Assembly (NCBI RefSeq): GCF_029094525.1
Contig: NZ_CP119107.1
Coordinates: 3,844,001 to 3,908,000 of the forward strand
From: Pullulanibacillus sp. KACC 23026
GTDB lineage: Bacteria; Bacillota; Bacilli; Bacillales; Sporolactobacillaceae
DNA: 64,000 nucleotides
Direction of reading: 5' to 3'
A model generated the notes under the pieces. That model did no database searches and was not told where the DNA came from. It saw only the letters and a list, made by a program, of their open reading frames with translations. This document shows positions 1 to 8,735 of this stretch, one piece after another. Made by a program: the position numbers and the translations under genes. Each line of letters begins with the position of its first letter. The first letter of the stretch is position 1.

Positions 1-811
1 TAGAATCAAGTCCCCCAGACAGGAATGTGGAAACAGGGACATCTGCAAATAATTGACGTTCAACCGCATCACGGAACAAGAAACGAACATGTTCCGCTGT
101 TTCCTCTGCCGATTCCGTATGTTCCTCACTTTTGACGTTCCAATAACGCCATACTTTGAGACCATCTTTGGAGTACGTGAGAGCGTGAGCAGGGCGCAGA
201 TCACTGATTCCCTTGTAAACGCCATGTCCTGGTGTTCGAGATGGCCCTAATCCAAACACCTCTGAAAGTCCCTCACGTGTGATGATACGGTCTATATCAG
301 GATGCTCGAACAAAGATTTAAGCTCTGACGCAAACACGAATCGGCCATCCGCTTCACTGTAGAAAAGCGGCTTAACCCCTAATCGATCCCGTGCCATAAA
401 TAGTTTTTCATTCGCATGATCCCAGATGGCAAAAGCAAAGATACCGTTGAATTTATCAACACAGGCTTCTCCCCACTCAATATAAGAGGTCAAAAGCACC
501 TCAGTATCAGAGTGACCTTTAAATGAATGACCTTTCACAAGCAACTCTTTTCTAATATCCTCGGTGTTATAAAGCTCACCGTTATAGACAAGTGTAAATG
601 TACGCTCATTTACCGTTTTGTGCATCGGCTGTTTACCATTTTCAGGATCGACGACAATGAGTCTCGCATGCCCAAAAGCGGCGCGCGGGGATACCCATAC
701 CTGTTTCTCATCAGGTCCTCTATGATGTAAGTTGGCTGTCATTTTTTCTAATCGTTTATGTTCATGGCTTAAATCACGGTGCCAGTCAATCCATCCCGTA
801 ATACCACACAT
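1..811 (-). CDS. asnO: asparagine synthetase (glutamine-hydrolysing), AsnO type, 3' part outside window
   Basis: The frame is open from an ATG at 811 to the window edge, about 270 codons. It begins MCGITGW, so Cys2 is the nucleophile of the class II glutaminase domain, followed by HRGPD and YNGE motifs. The last codons visible read FLSGGLDS, the PP-loop that starts the synthetase domain. The enzyme makes asparagine from aspartate, ATP and glutamine-derived ammonia in the cytosol. An AAAGGA ribosome binding site precedes the ATG. The N-terminus resembles my recollection of Bacillus AsnO more than AsnB, and the neighbour yisL lies near asnO in Bacillus subtilis, which supports the choice. AsnB is the alternative name. 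The gene is cut by the window, so integrity is unknown. Confidence 0.93.
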   Translation of the reverse strand, partial: MCGITGWIDWHRDLSHEHKRLEKMTANLHHRGPDEKQVWVSPRAAFGHARLIVVDPENGKQPMHKTVNERTFTLVYNGELYNTEDIRKELLVKGHSFKGHSDTEVLLTSYIEWGEACVDKFNGIFAFAIWDHANEKLFMARDRLGVKPLFYSEADGRFVFASELKSLFEHPDIDRIITREGLSEVFGLGPSRTPGHGVYKGISDLRPAHALTYSKDGLKVWRYWNVKSEEHTESAEETAEHVRFLFRDAVERQLFADVPVSTFLSGGLDS

Positions 812-989
812 CGCAACTCAATCCTTTCTTAAAAAGATGTTGTGATAATTGCCTAGTTTTCACTATATGCACGAATGGATAAAGGCGTGCGAAACGGGCG
901 GGCTCACCTCCAATCACTATTTAGACAGACTGGCTTTACGAATAGATAGGGACAGACCGTTTCGAGCAACTAAACCTCCCATTATTGGT

Positions 990-1038
990 GGGGAAAGACC
1001 TCTTCAAGCAGTGATTCTTTCAGTAGAGGTCTTTCCCC
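990..1038. repeat. GGGGAAAGACCTCT inverted repeat
   Basis: Arms at 990-1003 and 1025-1038 are perfect 14-bp complements around a 21-nt loop. There is no U-run on either side, so it is not a classic terminator. Close relatives with GGGGACAGACCTC arms lie at 4894-4932 and 41450-41486, which makes this a dispersed intergenic hairpin family. Confidence 0.85.
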
Positions 1039-1089
1039 TCCAAATAAAAAGACAGCCGATTGTAAACCGGTCACTCCAAATCGGTTTGA

Positions 1090-1280
1090 AAAATAAACGG
1101 AGACTTTCCGCTTAAATTGGGAAATACCCCTATTTCCCGTAAAATAAAAGGAGTTTTTCCGTTTATATGTATCCAAACCCTTGGATTTACTCTTGTTTAG
1201 AGTCATTAATCGGAAAATCTCCGCCTATTCTATTACTCAAGCGTTCTCTCGATACATTAGCCGGAAATTCTCCGCCTATG
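1090..1280 (+). repeat. four-palindrome intergenic element, copy 1
   Basis: Four short palindromes of the form CGGA...TCCG start at 1098, 1149 (degenerate, AGGA), 1211 and 1262, so they are spaced 51, 62 and 51 bp. The same spacing rule recurs at four other loci in this window (18.3, 38.2, 44.5 and 62.3 kb). The copy at 62.3 kb also shares the sequence between the palindromes. Confidence 0.8.
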
Positions 1281-1500
1281 ATTCTCATACCGGCAGCAGA
1301 AAACCAACAAAAACTTTAAAGCGGCTTCCGATCCATAAAAATAGACCATTCCGATTGGGAAATGGTCTGAAATCCGTTCTGTTCGTTTGGGTAAAGCTCC
1401 TCTTGATGAGAACCTGTTAAGGAAACCCGCTGCATCAGAGTTTTTTTTAAGTCAATTTTTTTCATTTTAATTCATATTTTGAAAGTATCGAGGGAATTCA

Positions 1501-1836
1501 TTAACCCAGCTTCCCATAACCAATATAAAAAACAAGAGCTAGGAAGATGATTAAGAGTACCCAGATCACTCCAGTAGAAGCTTGTTTCTTGCGGCGAACG
1601 AGGAGCATTTCCATCGTCACGATGACACCCAAACCGCAGATCATTTTAATAATGACCCAGATTCCATATAAACTAAAGACATGGAACAGAAGGTAAAGCC
1701 CTGTAATAATAATTAACACATACATTAATCTCAAAATCATATGGAAGACTTTAAGCGCTGTCCCTCTTAAAAACAAGCTGATTACGAACAAAACTAAAGC
1801 TAACGTCCAAAAGCCAACGTGTGCTTGAAGCCACAT
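1501..1836 (-). CDS. yisL: YisL family (UPF0344) small membrane protein
   Basis: This 111-aa protein is almost entirely hydrophobic, with about four predicted membrane segments. The block HMILRLMYVLIIITG followed by MEMLLVRRKK is characteristic of the UPF0344/YisL family as I know it from Bacillus. Length matches the family (about 115 aa). The function of YisL is not established. The ATG at 1836 follows AAGGAGGGG. It reads toward asnO; the two lie close together in Bacillus subtilis as well. Confidence 0.88.
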   Translation of the reverse strand: MWLQAHVGFWTLALVLFVISLFLRGTALKVFHMILRLMYVLIIITGLYLLFHVFSLYGIWVIIKMICGLGVIVTMEMLLVRRKKQASTGVIWVLLIIFLALVFYIGYGKLG

Positions 1837-2100
1837 GGTTACCCCTCCTTATGTCACATTCATTCTTTATCAAAATAGCAATAAAGTCAAGCTGTAACCC
1901 CTTTCTATTCAAGAAGGCGTACGGTTTGTACAGAATTTTTCGCCTCAAGCGAATAGGCTTTTACAAAGAAGCTTGATATAATAAAAGCAGCTAGAATAGA
2001 TGACTGGAACGCGAAGTCTTCTCATTCTTAACCGCTCTCCCTTATTTAACCTGCAGTCTATCAAACTTTGTAACTGCACAAAATGAAAAGAGGTGTCCGT

Positions 2101-3297
2101 GTGAATCAATCTGAAAAAATTATTGACCAGACAGAGCGCTTCGGAGCCAAAAACTATCTCCCGCTTCCCATTGTTGTCTCAAAAGCAGAAGGGGTGTGGG
2201 TAGAGGATCCTGAAGGCAAACGGTACATGGATATGTTAAGCGCTTACTCAGCGGTTAATCAAGGTCATCGCCACCCAAAAATTATTCAAGCACTAAAGGA
2301 TCAGGCTGATCGCGTTACCCTAACCTCCCGTGCCTTTCATAACGATAAACTTGGACCCTTCTATGAGAAAGTAGCGAGTCTAACCCATAAAGAACGCGTG
2401 CTTCCCATGAATACAGGTGCAGAAGCGGTTGAAACAGCGGTCAAAGCGGCACGACGCTGGGGCTATGACGTTAAGGGCATTCCTGACAATCAAGCTGAAC
2501 TCATTGTCTGCGAAGGCAACTTCCATGGCCGTACAATGGCAGCGGTGTCCTTTTCTTCGAGCCCTGAATATCAGCGCGGGTTTGGCCCGCTTCTCCCTGG
2601 CGTTAAGTTGATTCCTTATGGGGATTTAGAGGCCCTAAAAGCAGCCATCACCGCGAACACGGCGGCTTTCCTTGTTGAGCCTATACAAGGTGAAGGCGGA
2701 ATTATTATCCCTGAAGAAGGCTTTTTGAAAAAAGCGTTTGAATGGTGTAAACAAGAACAGGTCCTCTTCATTGCTGATGAAATTCAAACTGGTCTTGGCC
2801 GAACAGGTAAGCGGTTTGCCTGTGATTGGGAAGAGGTCATTCCTGACATGTATATTTTAGGTAAAGCGCTTGGCGGCGGTGTCATGCCGATTTCTTGTAT
2901 AGCAGCTAATGACGACATTTTAGGTGTTTTTGAACCGGGCTCCCATGGCTCGACTTTTGGCGGTAATCCGCTTGCTTGTGCCGTTTCACTCGCAGCTTTA
3001 GAGGTCATTGAGGAAGAAAGGCTCGCTGAACGTTCGCTCGTATTAGGCCAATCTTTTATCAAGCGCCTTCTAGAAATTAAAAATCCAATCATTAAAGACG
3101 TGCGCGGTAAAGGTTTATTTATTGGCGTAGAGCTTAATGAACCCGCTCGTCCATACTGTGAGGCTTTGAAAGAGAAAGGGCTGCTCTGCAAAGAAACGCA
3201 TGAAAATGTGATTCGTTTTGCTCCGCCTCTTATTATAAAAGAAGAGGAACTCGATTGGGCCTTTGAGCAAATTAAGGATGTATTAGGCCACCAATAA
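2101..3297 (+). CDS. rocD: ornithine aminotransferase
   Basis: This class III PLP aminotransferase (398 aa) converts ornithine and 2-oxoglutarate to glutamate-5-semialdehyde and glutamate in arginine/ornithine catabolism. Sequence is collinear with Bacillus Roc[19 protein letters not shown] early, the EPIQGEGG block, [13 protein letters not shown], and the PLP lysine in ILGKALGGG at about residue 255. I use the GTG at 2101 rather than the ATG at 2083 because AAGAGGTG sits 6-7 nt before the GTG, while nothing suitable precedes the ATG. It stands alone, ends at a strong terminator, and faces the succinate-semialdehyde dehydrogenase gene tail to tail. Confidence 0.95.
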   Translation: MNQSEKIIDQTERFGAKNYLPLPIVVSKAEGVWVEDPEGKRYMDMLSAYSAVNQGHRHPKIIQALKDQADRVTLTSRAFHNDKLGPFYEKVASLTHKERVLPMNTGAEAVETAVKAARRWGYDVKGIPDNQAELIVCEGNFHGRTMAAVSFSSSPEYQRGFGPLLPGVKLIPYGDLEALKAAITANTAAFLVEPIQGEGGIIIPEEGFLKKAFEWCKQEQVLFIADEIQTGLGRTGKRFACDWEEVIPDMYILGKALGGGVMPISCIAANDDILGVFEPGSHGSTFGGNPLACAVSLAALEVIEEERLAERSLVLGQSFIKRLLEIKNPIIKDVRGKGLFIGVELNEPARPYCEALKEKGLLCKETHENVIRFAPPLIIKEEELDWAFEQIKDVLGHQ

Positions 3298-3303
3298 GAG
3301 TAT

Positions 3304-3335
3304 AAAAAAGAAGGGGGCAGCCCCCTTCTTTTTTT
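3304..3335. terminator. bidirectional terminator, rocD / gabD
   Basis: A perfect stem of AAAAGAAGGGGG and its complement around a CAG loop, with T-runs on both sides. It serves the convergent genes on both strands. Confidence 0.95.
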
Positions 3336-3338
3336 CAC

Positions 3339-4772
3339 TCATATTGATAATGAAATGTATTTAACTTCTAGGTATTCTTCAATTCCTTCAATCCCACCTT
3401 CGCGGCCAAGTCCGCTTTGCTTTGTGCCACCAAATGGAGCTTGGGCGGTGGAAGGGACACCATCATTCCAGCCAACGATCCCGTAGTCTAATGCTTCGGT
3501 TAGGCGAGTTCCTCTTGATACATTTTCTGTAAAAACATAAGCCGCAAGCCCAAACGGTGTGTCGTTAGCAAGCCTGATCGCTTCTTCATCCGTCTCATAT
3601 TTTTGTATAGGCGCTACTGGTCCAAAGGTTTCGATATGCATGACTTCCATATCAGCGGTCACACCTGCAAGTACAGTGGGTTCAAAGAAATACGTTTCTT
3701 TCTCGTCATCAGCTATCCCTTTTCCGCCTACCACGCAGGTTGCTCCCTTTTCAATAGCTTCCTTCACTTGACGTTCAACCTTCTCATAACCTGATTGATC
3801 AATGAGAGGTCCAACCTCTACGCCTTCTTCCAAGCCATTTCCGAGCTTCAATTGCGCCACTTTTTTTGAAAAGCGATCTACAAATGCCTCATAAATGCCA
3901 GATTGAACATAAAACCGATTGGCACATACACAAGTTTGGCCACTGTTGCGAAACTTAGAGGCAATAGCCATATCCACAGCCTTGTTTAAGTCCGCATCAT
4001 CACAAATAATGACCGGTGCATGGCCGCCTAGCTCAAGTGACATTTTTTTAATTTGCTCAGCGCCTTGCTTCATAAGAAGACGCCCCACCTCAGTAGAACC
4101 TGTAAATGTAATTTTGCGAACTCTGCTATCTTTCATGAACGCCTTGCTAATGGCTTCTGGATTACCGCAGACGACATTAAATACACCTTCTGGAATACCT
4201 GCCTGTTCAGCGAGTTCAGCTAAACGCATTGCCGTCAAAGGGGTTTGCTCGGGCGGTTTGACGATAAACGTACATCCGGCAGCAAGTGCAGGCGCTAACT
4301 TTCGGGTAATCATGGCGGCCGGAAAATTCCATGGCGTAATGGCACCAACCACGCCTACCGGTTGTTTAATGACTCTAATCCGATGGTTTTCGCTTTTTCC
4401 AGGAACGATTCGCCCATAAATTCGTTTTCCTTCTTCGGCAAACCACTCGACAAAGGAGGCGGCATACCGCACTTCACCCATTGCTTCTTTATATGGTTTT
4501 CCATTTTCCTCTGTCATTAATTTGGCAAGCTCATCTTCGTATTCAAGCATTAATTCAAAAAAGCGTTTAAGGATATTCCCTCGCTCTTCAGCTGTTCTTT
4601 TTGACCAATCGGCAAACGCTTGGTGGGCTGCTTCGATGGCCTGCTCCGTTTCCTTTTCCCCTGCAATAGGTACCGTACCTACTTTTTCACCAGTTGCCGG
4701 GTTCTTAACGATGATCTTCTCAAGACCTTCTCCCGTCCATTTACCACCAATATAGTTTAAGTAATCATACAT
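3339..4772 (-). CDS. gabD: succinate-semialdehyde dehydrogenase, NAD(P)+
   Basis: This 477-aa aldehyde dehydrogenase oxidises succinate semialdehyde to succinate, the last step of GABA breakdown. Family landmarks are present: TPWNFP near residue 147, the cofactor-fold FTGSTEVG, general base Glu247 in LELGG and catalytic Cys281 in NSGQTCVCANR. A second cysteine two residues later is typical of the GabD group. The ATG at 4772 follows AAGGAGTGAGG. No GABA transaminase is adjacent, so the in vivo substrate could be another short aldehyde; family membership is firm, the exact substrate is inferred. Confidence 0.9.
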   Translation of the reverse strand: MYDYLNYIGGKWTGEGLEKIIVKNPATGEKVGTVPIAGEKETEQAIEAAHQAFADWSKRTAEERGNILKRFFELMLEYEDELAKLMTEENGKPYKEAMGEVRYAASFVEWFAEEGKRIYGRIVPGKSENHRIRVIKQPVGVVGAITPWNFPAAMITRKLAPALAAGCTFIVKPPEQTPLTAMRLAELAEQAGIPEGVFNVVCGNPEAISKAFMKDSRVRKITFTGSTEVGRLLMKQGAEQIKKMSLELGGHAPVIICDDADLNKAVDMAIASKFRNSGQTCVCANRFYVQSGIYEAFVDRFSKKVAQLKLGNGLEEGVEVGPLIDQSGYEKVERQVKEAIEKGATCVVGGKGIADDEKETYFFEPTVLAGVTADMEVMHIETFGPVAPIQKYETDEEAIRLANDTPFGLAAYVFTENVSRGTRLTEALDYGIVGWNDGVPSTAQAPFGGTKQSGLGREGGIEGIEEYLEVKYISLSI

Positions 4773-4893
4773 GGTACCTCACTCCTTCTACCTAATCTTT
4801 CCTATCTAGTATACCTTTTTCGCCAGATAAGTGGAAAAACCCTGCTTAATATAGGTGGGGACAACCTCTTCAAGTCGCTCTTTAACAATTAAT

Positions 4894-4932
4894 GGGGACA
4901 GACCTCTTTTCTTTCAATAGAGGTCTGTCCCC
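4894..4932. repeat. GGGGACAGACCTCT inverted repeat
   Basis: Perfect complementary arms (GGGGACAGACCTCT and AGAGGTCTGTCCCC) bracket an 11-nt loop, just beyond the end of addA. There is no T-run in the addA direction, so it is more likely a dispersed hairpin than a normal terminator. A degenerate half-copy (GGGGACAACCTCT) precedes it near 4858. Confidence 0.85.
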
Positions 4933-4940
4933 TCAGCAAT

Positions 4941-7900
4941 TTAGCATTCGTTTTCTAATCGGACATATCGGGCGCCATCAAAAAACCAGAGACCGACCTC
5001 TTGAACGGGCTGTTTCCAGATTCGTTCGATGGCTTGACGATAGAGAGTCATCGGAACATGATAACGGGTTTGGAGATGTTCGACCGTTTCCTGCTCGGTT
5101 TGAAATCGGCCGGCTAATCGGTCGGTTTTATAATCCAATAAATTCCACCCTGACTCATCAAGAAAAAGGCAGTCTATAACCCCTTGAACCATAATCGATT
5201 CCACATCGCCTGTCCAATCTGGCTGAATGTCTTCAATCGGAAGTTTTAATGAGAAAGGCTGTTCTCGAATAATTTTATTGGAGGCCACTAATCTCTCCCC
5301 AACATCTGATTGGAAGAAAGCCGCCACTTCTTCTAATAACAGTCGGCTTGCTTCCTCTTCAAGAATCAGCTCATCTCGAACCATTCGCGCTCTCTCTTTC
5401 TCAAGTTCCTCGATGGTCAATCCCGGCCTTAAGGTTACCAATTGCATAAAGCGGTGGGTCAATGTCCCTAATTCTGCTGCCGTGGACTCCTGTTTGCTTA
5501 AGAAGGCTGGCCGGTCTCCAATAGGCCGACGAAATTGACGAATTAATTGTTCGCCTGCTCCTTCACTGAATTGATCCTGTTGCCTTTTAATCTCAGTAAC
5601 CGTTAATTTAGACATCTGCATGGTAGCTGCCAGATTGGGATAGGACCATTCTAATCGGCGAGTCACCTCTTCTTCCCAATCCGAAGAGTCCAGATCAACA
5701 GGTAACCATTTACTTAGACGCACCTCTTTTTCTCGACTTTCAATCACTTTGTCCGTTTGACGAATGACGGTGTTGGCCGGATGCAAAAAGCACGACCATG
5801 ATGAGGGATGCGTGCTAACAGGGCTGTCCAGACGCGGTGAATAACCTGATACATCATGAAAAAGCTTGGCAGTTGAATGCCTGAGGACAGCTGGCCCGAC
5901 CCAATCTAAATAACGATTTCCTCTTGATCTGTAGTAAGCGGGCAGCACCCACCCGCGCTCAAGGGCAGATAAGCGCCACTTCTGTAAGGCTTTTTCTGCA
6001 TCAGGAACGGTGCCGACTAACATTAATTTTTCCCGAGCGCGAGTTAACGCCACATAAAGCACCCGCATTTCTTCCGCAATCGTTTCTCTTTCTATTTGCT
6101 GCTTGATAGCGGAATGAGCCAATGTCGGCAATGTATAGCGCGCCTCTGGGTCCACGAATTTGGTCCCAAAGCCAAGCGACTTGTGAAGCAAGGTTTTTCC
6201 GTAAACATCCCGCTTATTAAACTGCTTATTCATTCCGGCTACAAAAACAACCGGAAATTCAAGACCTTTACTTTTGTGGATGGTCATGATGCGAACAACA
6301 TCCTCTTGCTCGCTCAAGGCCCTTGCCTCACCCAAATCGCTCCCGCGTTCCTGAAGGCGTTCGATAAAACGGAGAAAACGGAAGAGACCTCTAAAAGTGG
6401 TTTGTTCATATTGCCTTGCTCGGTCATAGAGCGCCTTCAGATTGGCTTGACGCTGCTCGCCTCCCGCTAATCCCGCTACATAATCGTAATACCCCGTTGT
6501 TCTATAGATAGACCAAATTAGATCTGCTAAAGCCCCTTGTCTTGCCTGATTACGCCAAGTCTGTAAGTGTGTGTAAAAATCATTCAGCTTACTATATAAA
6601 GGATGGTCCGCATTCAGCATGATCTTCTTAAGCGCTTCATAATAGGAAGCATCCGGGTCCTCAAGCCTGATAGCAGAAAGCTCTTCACCCTTTAATCCCA
6701 CAATTGGTGAACGCAAGACAGACGCAAGGGGAATATCTTGAAAAGGGTTGTCGATGACATTTAGAAGGGCCATCATAATGGAAACTTCAACGGCTTCAAA
6801 ATAACCCGTTGTGAGCTCCGCGTAAGCCGGAATCCCTCTCTCCTTCAGCACATCCTGTATGACAGATGCCGTGCCTTTTGCCGAGCGTATCAAGATCACT
6901 ATGTCTCGATAGTGTAAGACACGAGCATGGCCAACTGATTTATCAAATACTTTGAACTCTTGGTCAATCAAATTTTCAATCTGTGTCGCGATTAAGTGGG
7001 CCTCAAGCTCCATTTTTTGAGCGGATTCGATTGTTTCTGCCCCTTCCTCATCCTCTTCACCCGCACTGCTTGCCTGGTCGATTAAATGAAGTTCTACAGA
7101 ATGGGAAGTATCATCATAATCCCTGGAACCAAATTTTAATGCCGCCCGATCGTCATACTCAATTTCACCAACCGTTTCGTCCATGATTTGTGAAAAGATA
7201 TAGTTGGTCCCATTTAGAACCTCTTTTCGGCTGCGGAAGTTTTGCGATAAGTCAATTCGTCTGCCTTGTGCATGACCCTCATCATCTGTCGAACTCGAAA
7301 ACGTCTTATATTTTTCTAAAAAGAGCGAGGGTTCAGCTAAACGGAACCGGTAAATGCTTTGCTTCACATCACCGACCATGAATCGATTTCCGCCATGAGA
7401 AACGTGCCACAGCACGGTCTCTTGCACCTGATTCGTGTCTTGATATTCATCAATCAACACTTCATCAAATTGATTCCGATAAAGCATCGCCACTTCGGAC
7501 GGTTTCTCAACACCAGGTAAGCTTTCTTCATCTCTTAATAATCTCAAGCAATCATGCTCCAGATCACTGAAGTCAAGAAGTCCCCGCTCACGTTTTACCT
7601 GACGAAACTGATCGCGAAATTCTTTAACAAGTCTGACAAGTAGACTGACATACGGTGCTGCTTCATTTATATCTTTTAAATAATCTTCAGGCGACTGCAT
7701 AAAACAAGTCTCTTTCAAATCCTGAACCCCATCTTTTACCTCTTTACGGATCGCTTGGACCTGCTTCTTTAACGATTCATCGTAATCGGCCCCACGAGCT
7801 TGCTTCAAAGTCTTAAAAGAAATCTCTGCAAAAGCAGTCGCTAACTGTGACCAGGGACCAAGGCTTGCTTCCAATAACCGGCTTATCAGCAACCGGTCCT

Positions 7901-8690
7901 GCTCAAGGGTTTCTAGATAAGGGGCTGGTCCGCCAGGCTCTTGTGCAAGCTCCTCTGCTACATTTAATGCACTGATCAAGCCGTCTAACTTTTCCTTAAT
8001 CGAAGCCTTTAGACTCGGAATCCAATGGACGTCATCCAACGTCTGACTTTCGGAAACAGCATAATGCTCGGCCAATTCGTCTAACCAGAGATCCGGCCAA
8101 GGGTGACTCTGAGAGAACTCATAAAGTTGAAGAACGAACTTAAACAAGTCCCGGTCACTTCGATCATCTGAGTAACGGTCGACAAGGGCATAAAAGAGGT
8201 CCTGCTCCTCTGGCGATCCATAATACGTCTCGAAAAGACTTTCCAAAACCTCTTCCCGCAGCAATTCAGCTTCCGTTTGCTCAGCGATCCGAAAAGCAGG
8301 GTCCAGATCAAGTTTATAATAATACTTGCGAATAACAGATTGACAAAAGGCGTGGAAGGTCATGATATGGGCTTTACCTAAAAGAACTAATTGTTCTCTT
8401 AAACGTGGATTATTTGGATCCGCGCTCAAGGCTTTTTCAAGCGCCTGACCAATCCTTCCTCTCATTTCTGCTGCAGCTGCATTCGTAAAGGTCACAATTA
8501 ACAATCGGTCGACATCAATAGGCTCTTTTGCGTCTGTGAGGCGTTTAATGATGCGTTCAACCAAAACGGCTGTTTTACCTGATCCCGCTGCTGCAGCGAC
8601 TAGGATGTCTTGTCCCTTTTCAACAATGGCTTCCCATTGGTCATCCGTCCACTGGCTTTTCTTTGGTTTTGGTAGAATCGATGCCGTCAT
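4941..8690 (-). CDS. addA: ATP-dependent helicase/nuclease subunit A
   Basis: AddA (1249 aa) is the UvrD-type 3'-5' helicase plus nuclease subunit of the AddAB end-resection complex, which processes double-strand breaks for recombination. Walker A GSGKT lies at residues 36-40, the DEYQDTN Walker B/motif II starts at Asp414, and the C-terminal RecB-type nuclease motif has Asp1186-Tyr-Lys1188 (LLDYKTDR). Length is that of Bacillus AddA (about 1230 aa). The ATG at 8690 follows AGAGGGG. It is transcribed after addB with a 45-bp gap, the usual addB-addA order. No sbcCD genes follow in this window. Confidence 0.97.
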   Translation of the reverse strand: MTASILPKPKKSQWTDDQWEAIVEKGQDILVAAAAGSGKTAVLVERIIKRLTDAKEPIDVDRLLIVTFTNAAAAEMRGRIGQALEKALSADPNNPRLREQLVLLGKAHIMTFHAFCQSVIRKYYYKLDLDPAFRIAEQTEAELLREEVLESLFETYYGSPEEQDLFYALVDRYSDDRSDRDLFKFVLQLYEFSQSHPWPDLWLDELAEHYAVSESQTLDDVHWIPSLKASIKEKLDGLISALNVAEELAQEPGGPAPYLETLEQDRLLISRLLEASLGPWSQLATAFAEISFKTLKQARGADYDESLKKQVQAIRKEVKDGVQDLKETCFMQSPEDYLKDINEAAPYVSLLVRLVKEFRDQFRQVKRERGLLDFSDLEHDCLRLLRDEESLPGVEKPSEVAMLYRNQFDEVLIDEYQDTNQVQETVLWHVSHGGNRFMVGDVKQSIYRFRLAEPSLFLEKYKTFSSSTDDEGHAQGRRIDLSQNFRSRKEVLNGTNYIFSQIMDETVGEIEYDDRAALKFGSRDYDDTSHSVELHLIDQASSAGEEDEEGAETIESAQKMELEAHLIATQIENLIDQEFKVFDKSVGHARVLHYRDIVILIRSAKGTASVIQDVLKERGIPAYAELTTGYFEAVEVSIMMALLNVIDNPFQDIPLASVLRSPIVGLKGEELSAIRLEDPDASYYEALKKIMLNADHPLYSKLNDFYTHLQTWRNQARQGALADLIWSIYRTTGYYDYVAGLAGGEQRQANLKALYDRARQYEQTTFRGLFRFLRFIERLQERGSDLGEARALSEQEDVVRIMTIHKSKGLEFPVVFVAGMNKQFNKRDVYGKTLLHKSLGFGTKFVDPEARYTLPTLAHSAIKQQIERETIAEEMRVLYVALTRAREKLMLVGTVPDAEKALQKWRLSALERGWVLPAYYRSRGNRYLDWVGPAVLRHSTAKLFHDVSGYSPRLDSPVSTHPSSWSCFLHPANTVIRQTDKVIESREKEVRLSKWLPVDLDSSDWEEEVTRRLEWSYPNLAATMQMSKLTVTEIKRQQDQFSEGAGEQLIRQFRRPIGDRPAFLSKQESTAAELGTLTHRFMQLVTLRPGLTIEELEKERARMVRDELILEEEASRLLLEEVAAFFQSDVGERLVASNKIIREQPFSLKLPIEDIQPDWTGDVESIMVQGVIDCLFLDESGWNLLDYKTDRLAGRFQTEQETVEHLQTRYHVPMTLYRQAIERIWKQPVQEVGLWFFDGARYVRLENEC

Positions 8691-8735
8691 TTGAACATTC
8701 CCCTCTTTCTTCCATCTGTCTGATTGCCCTATTTT

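Larger units (their letters stand above)
812..1500. other. gene-free stretch with repeats, upstream of asnO
   Basis: No convincing gene lies here; the short open frames lack ribosome binding sites. The stretch holds a long hairpin at 990-1038 and a four-palindrome element at about 1090-1280, both listed separately. It presumably also contains the asnO promoter, which I could not pin down. Confidence 0.7.

Noticed and set aside
5-810. several plus-strand frames at the left edge (65-67 aa)
   Set aside because: They are antisense to asnO, whose minus-strand frame is intact and strongly recognisable.
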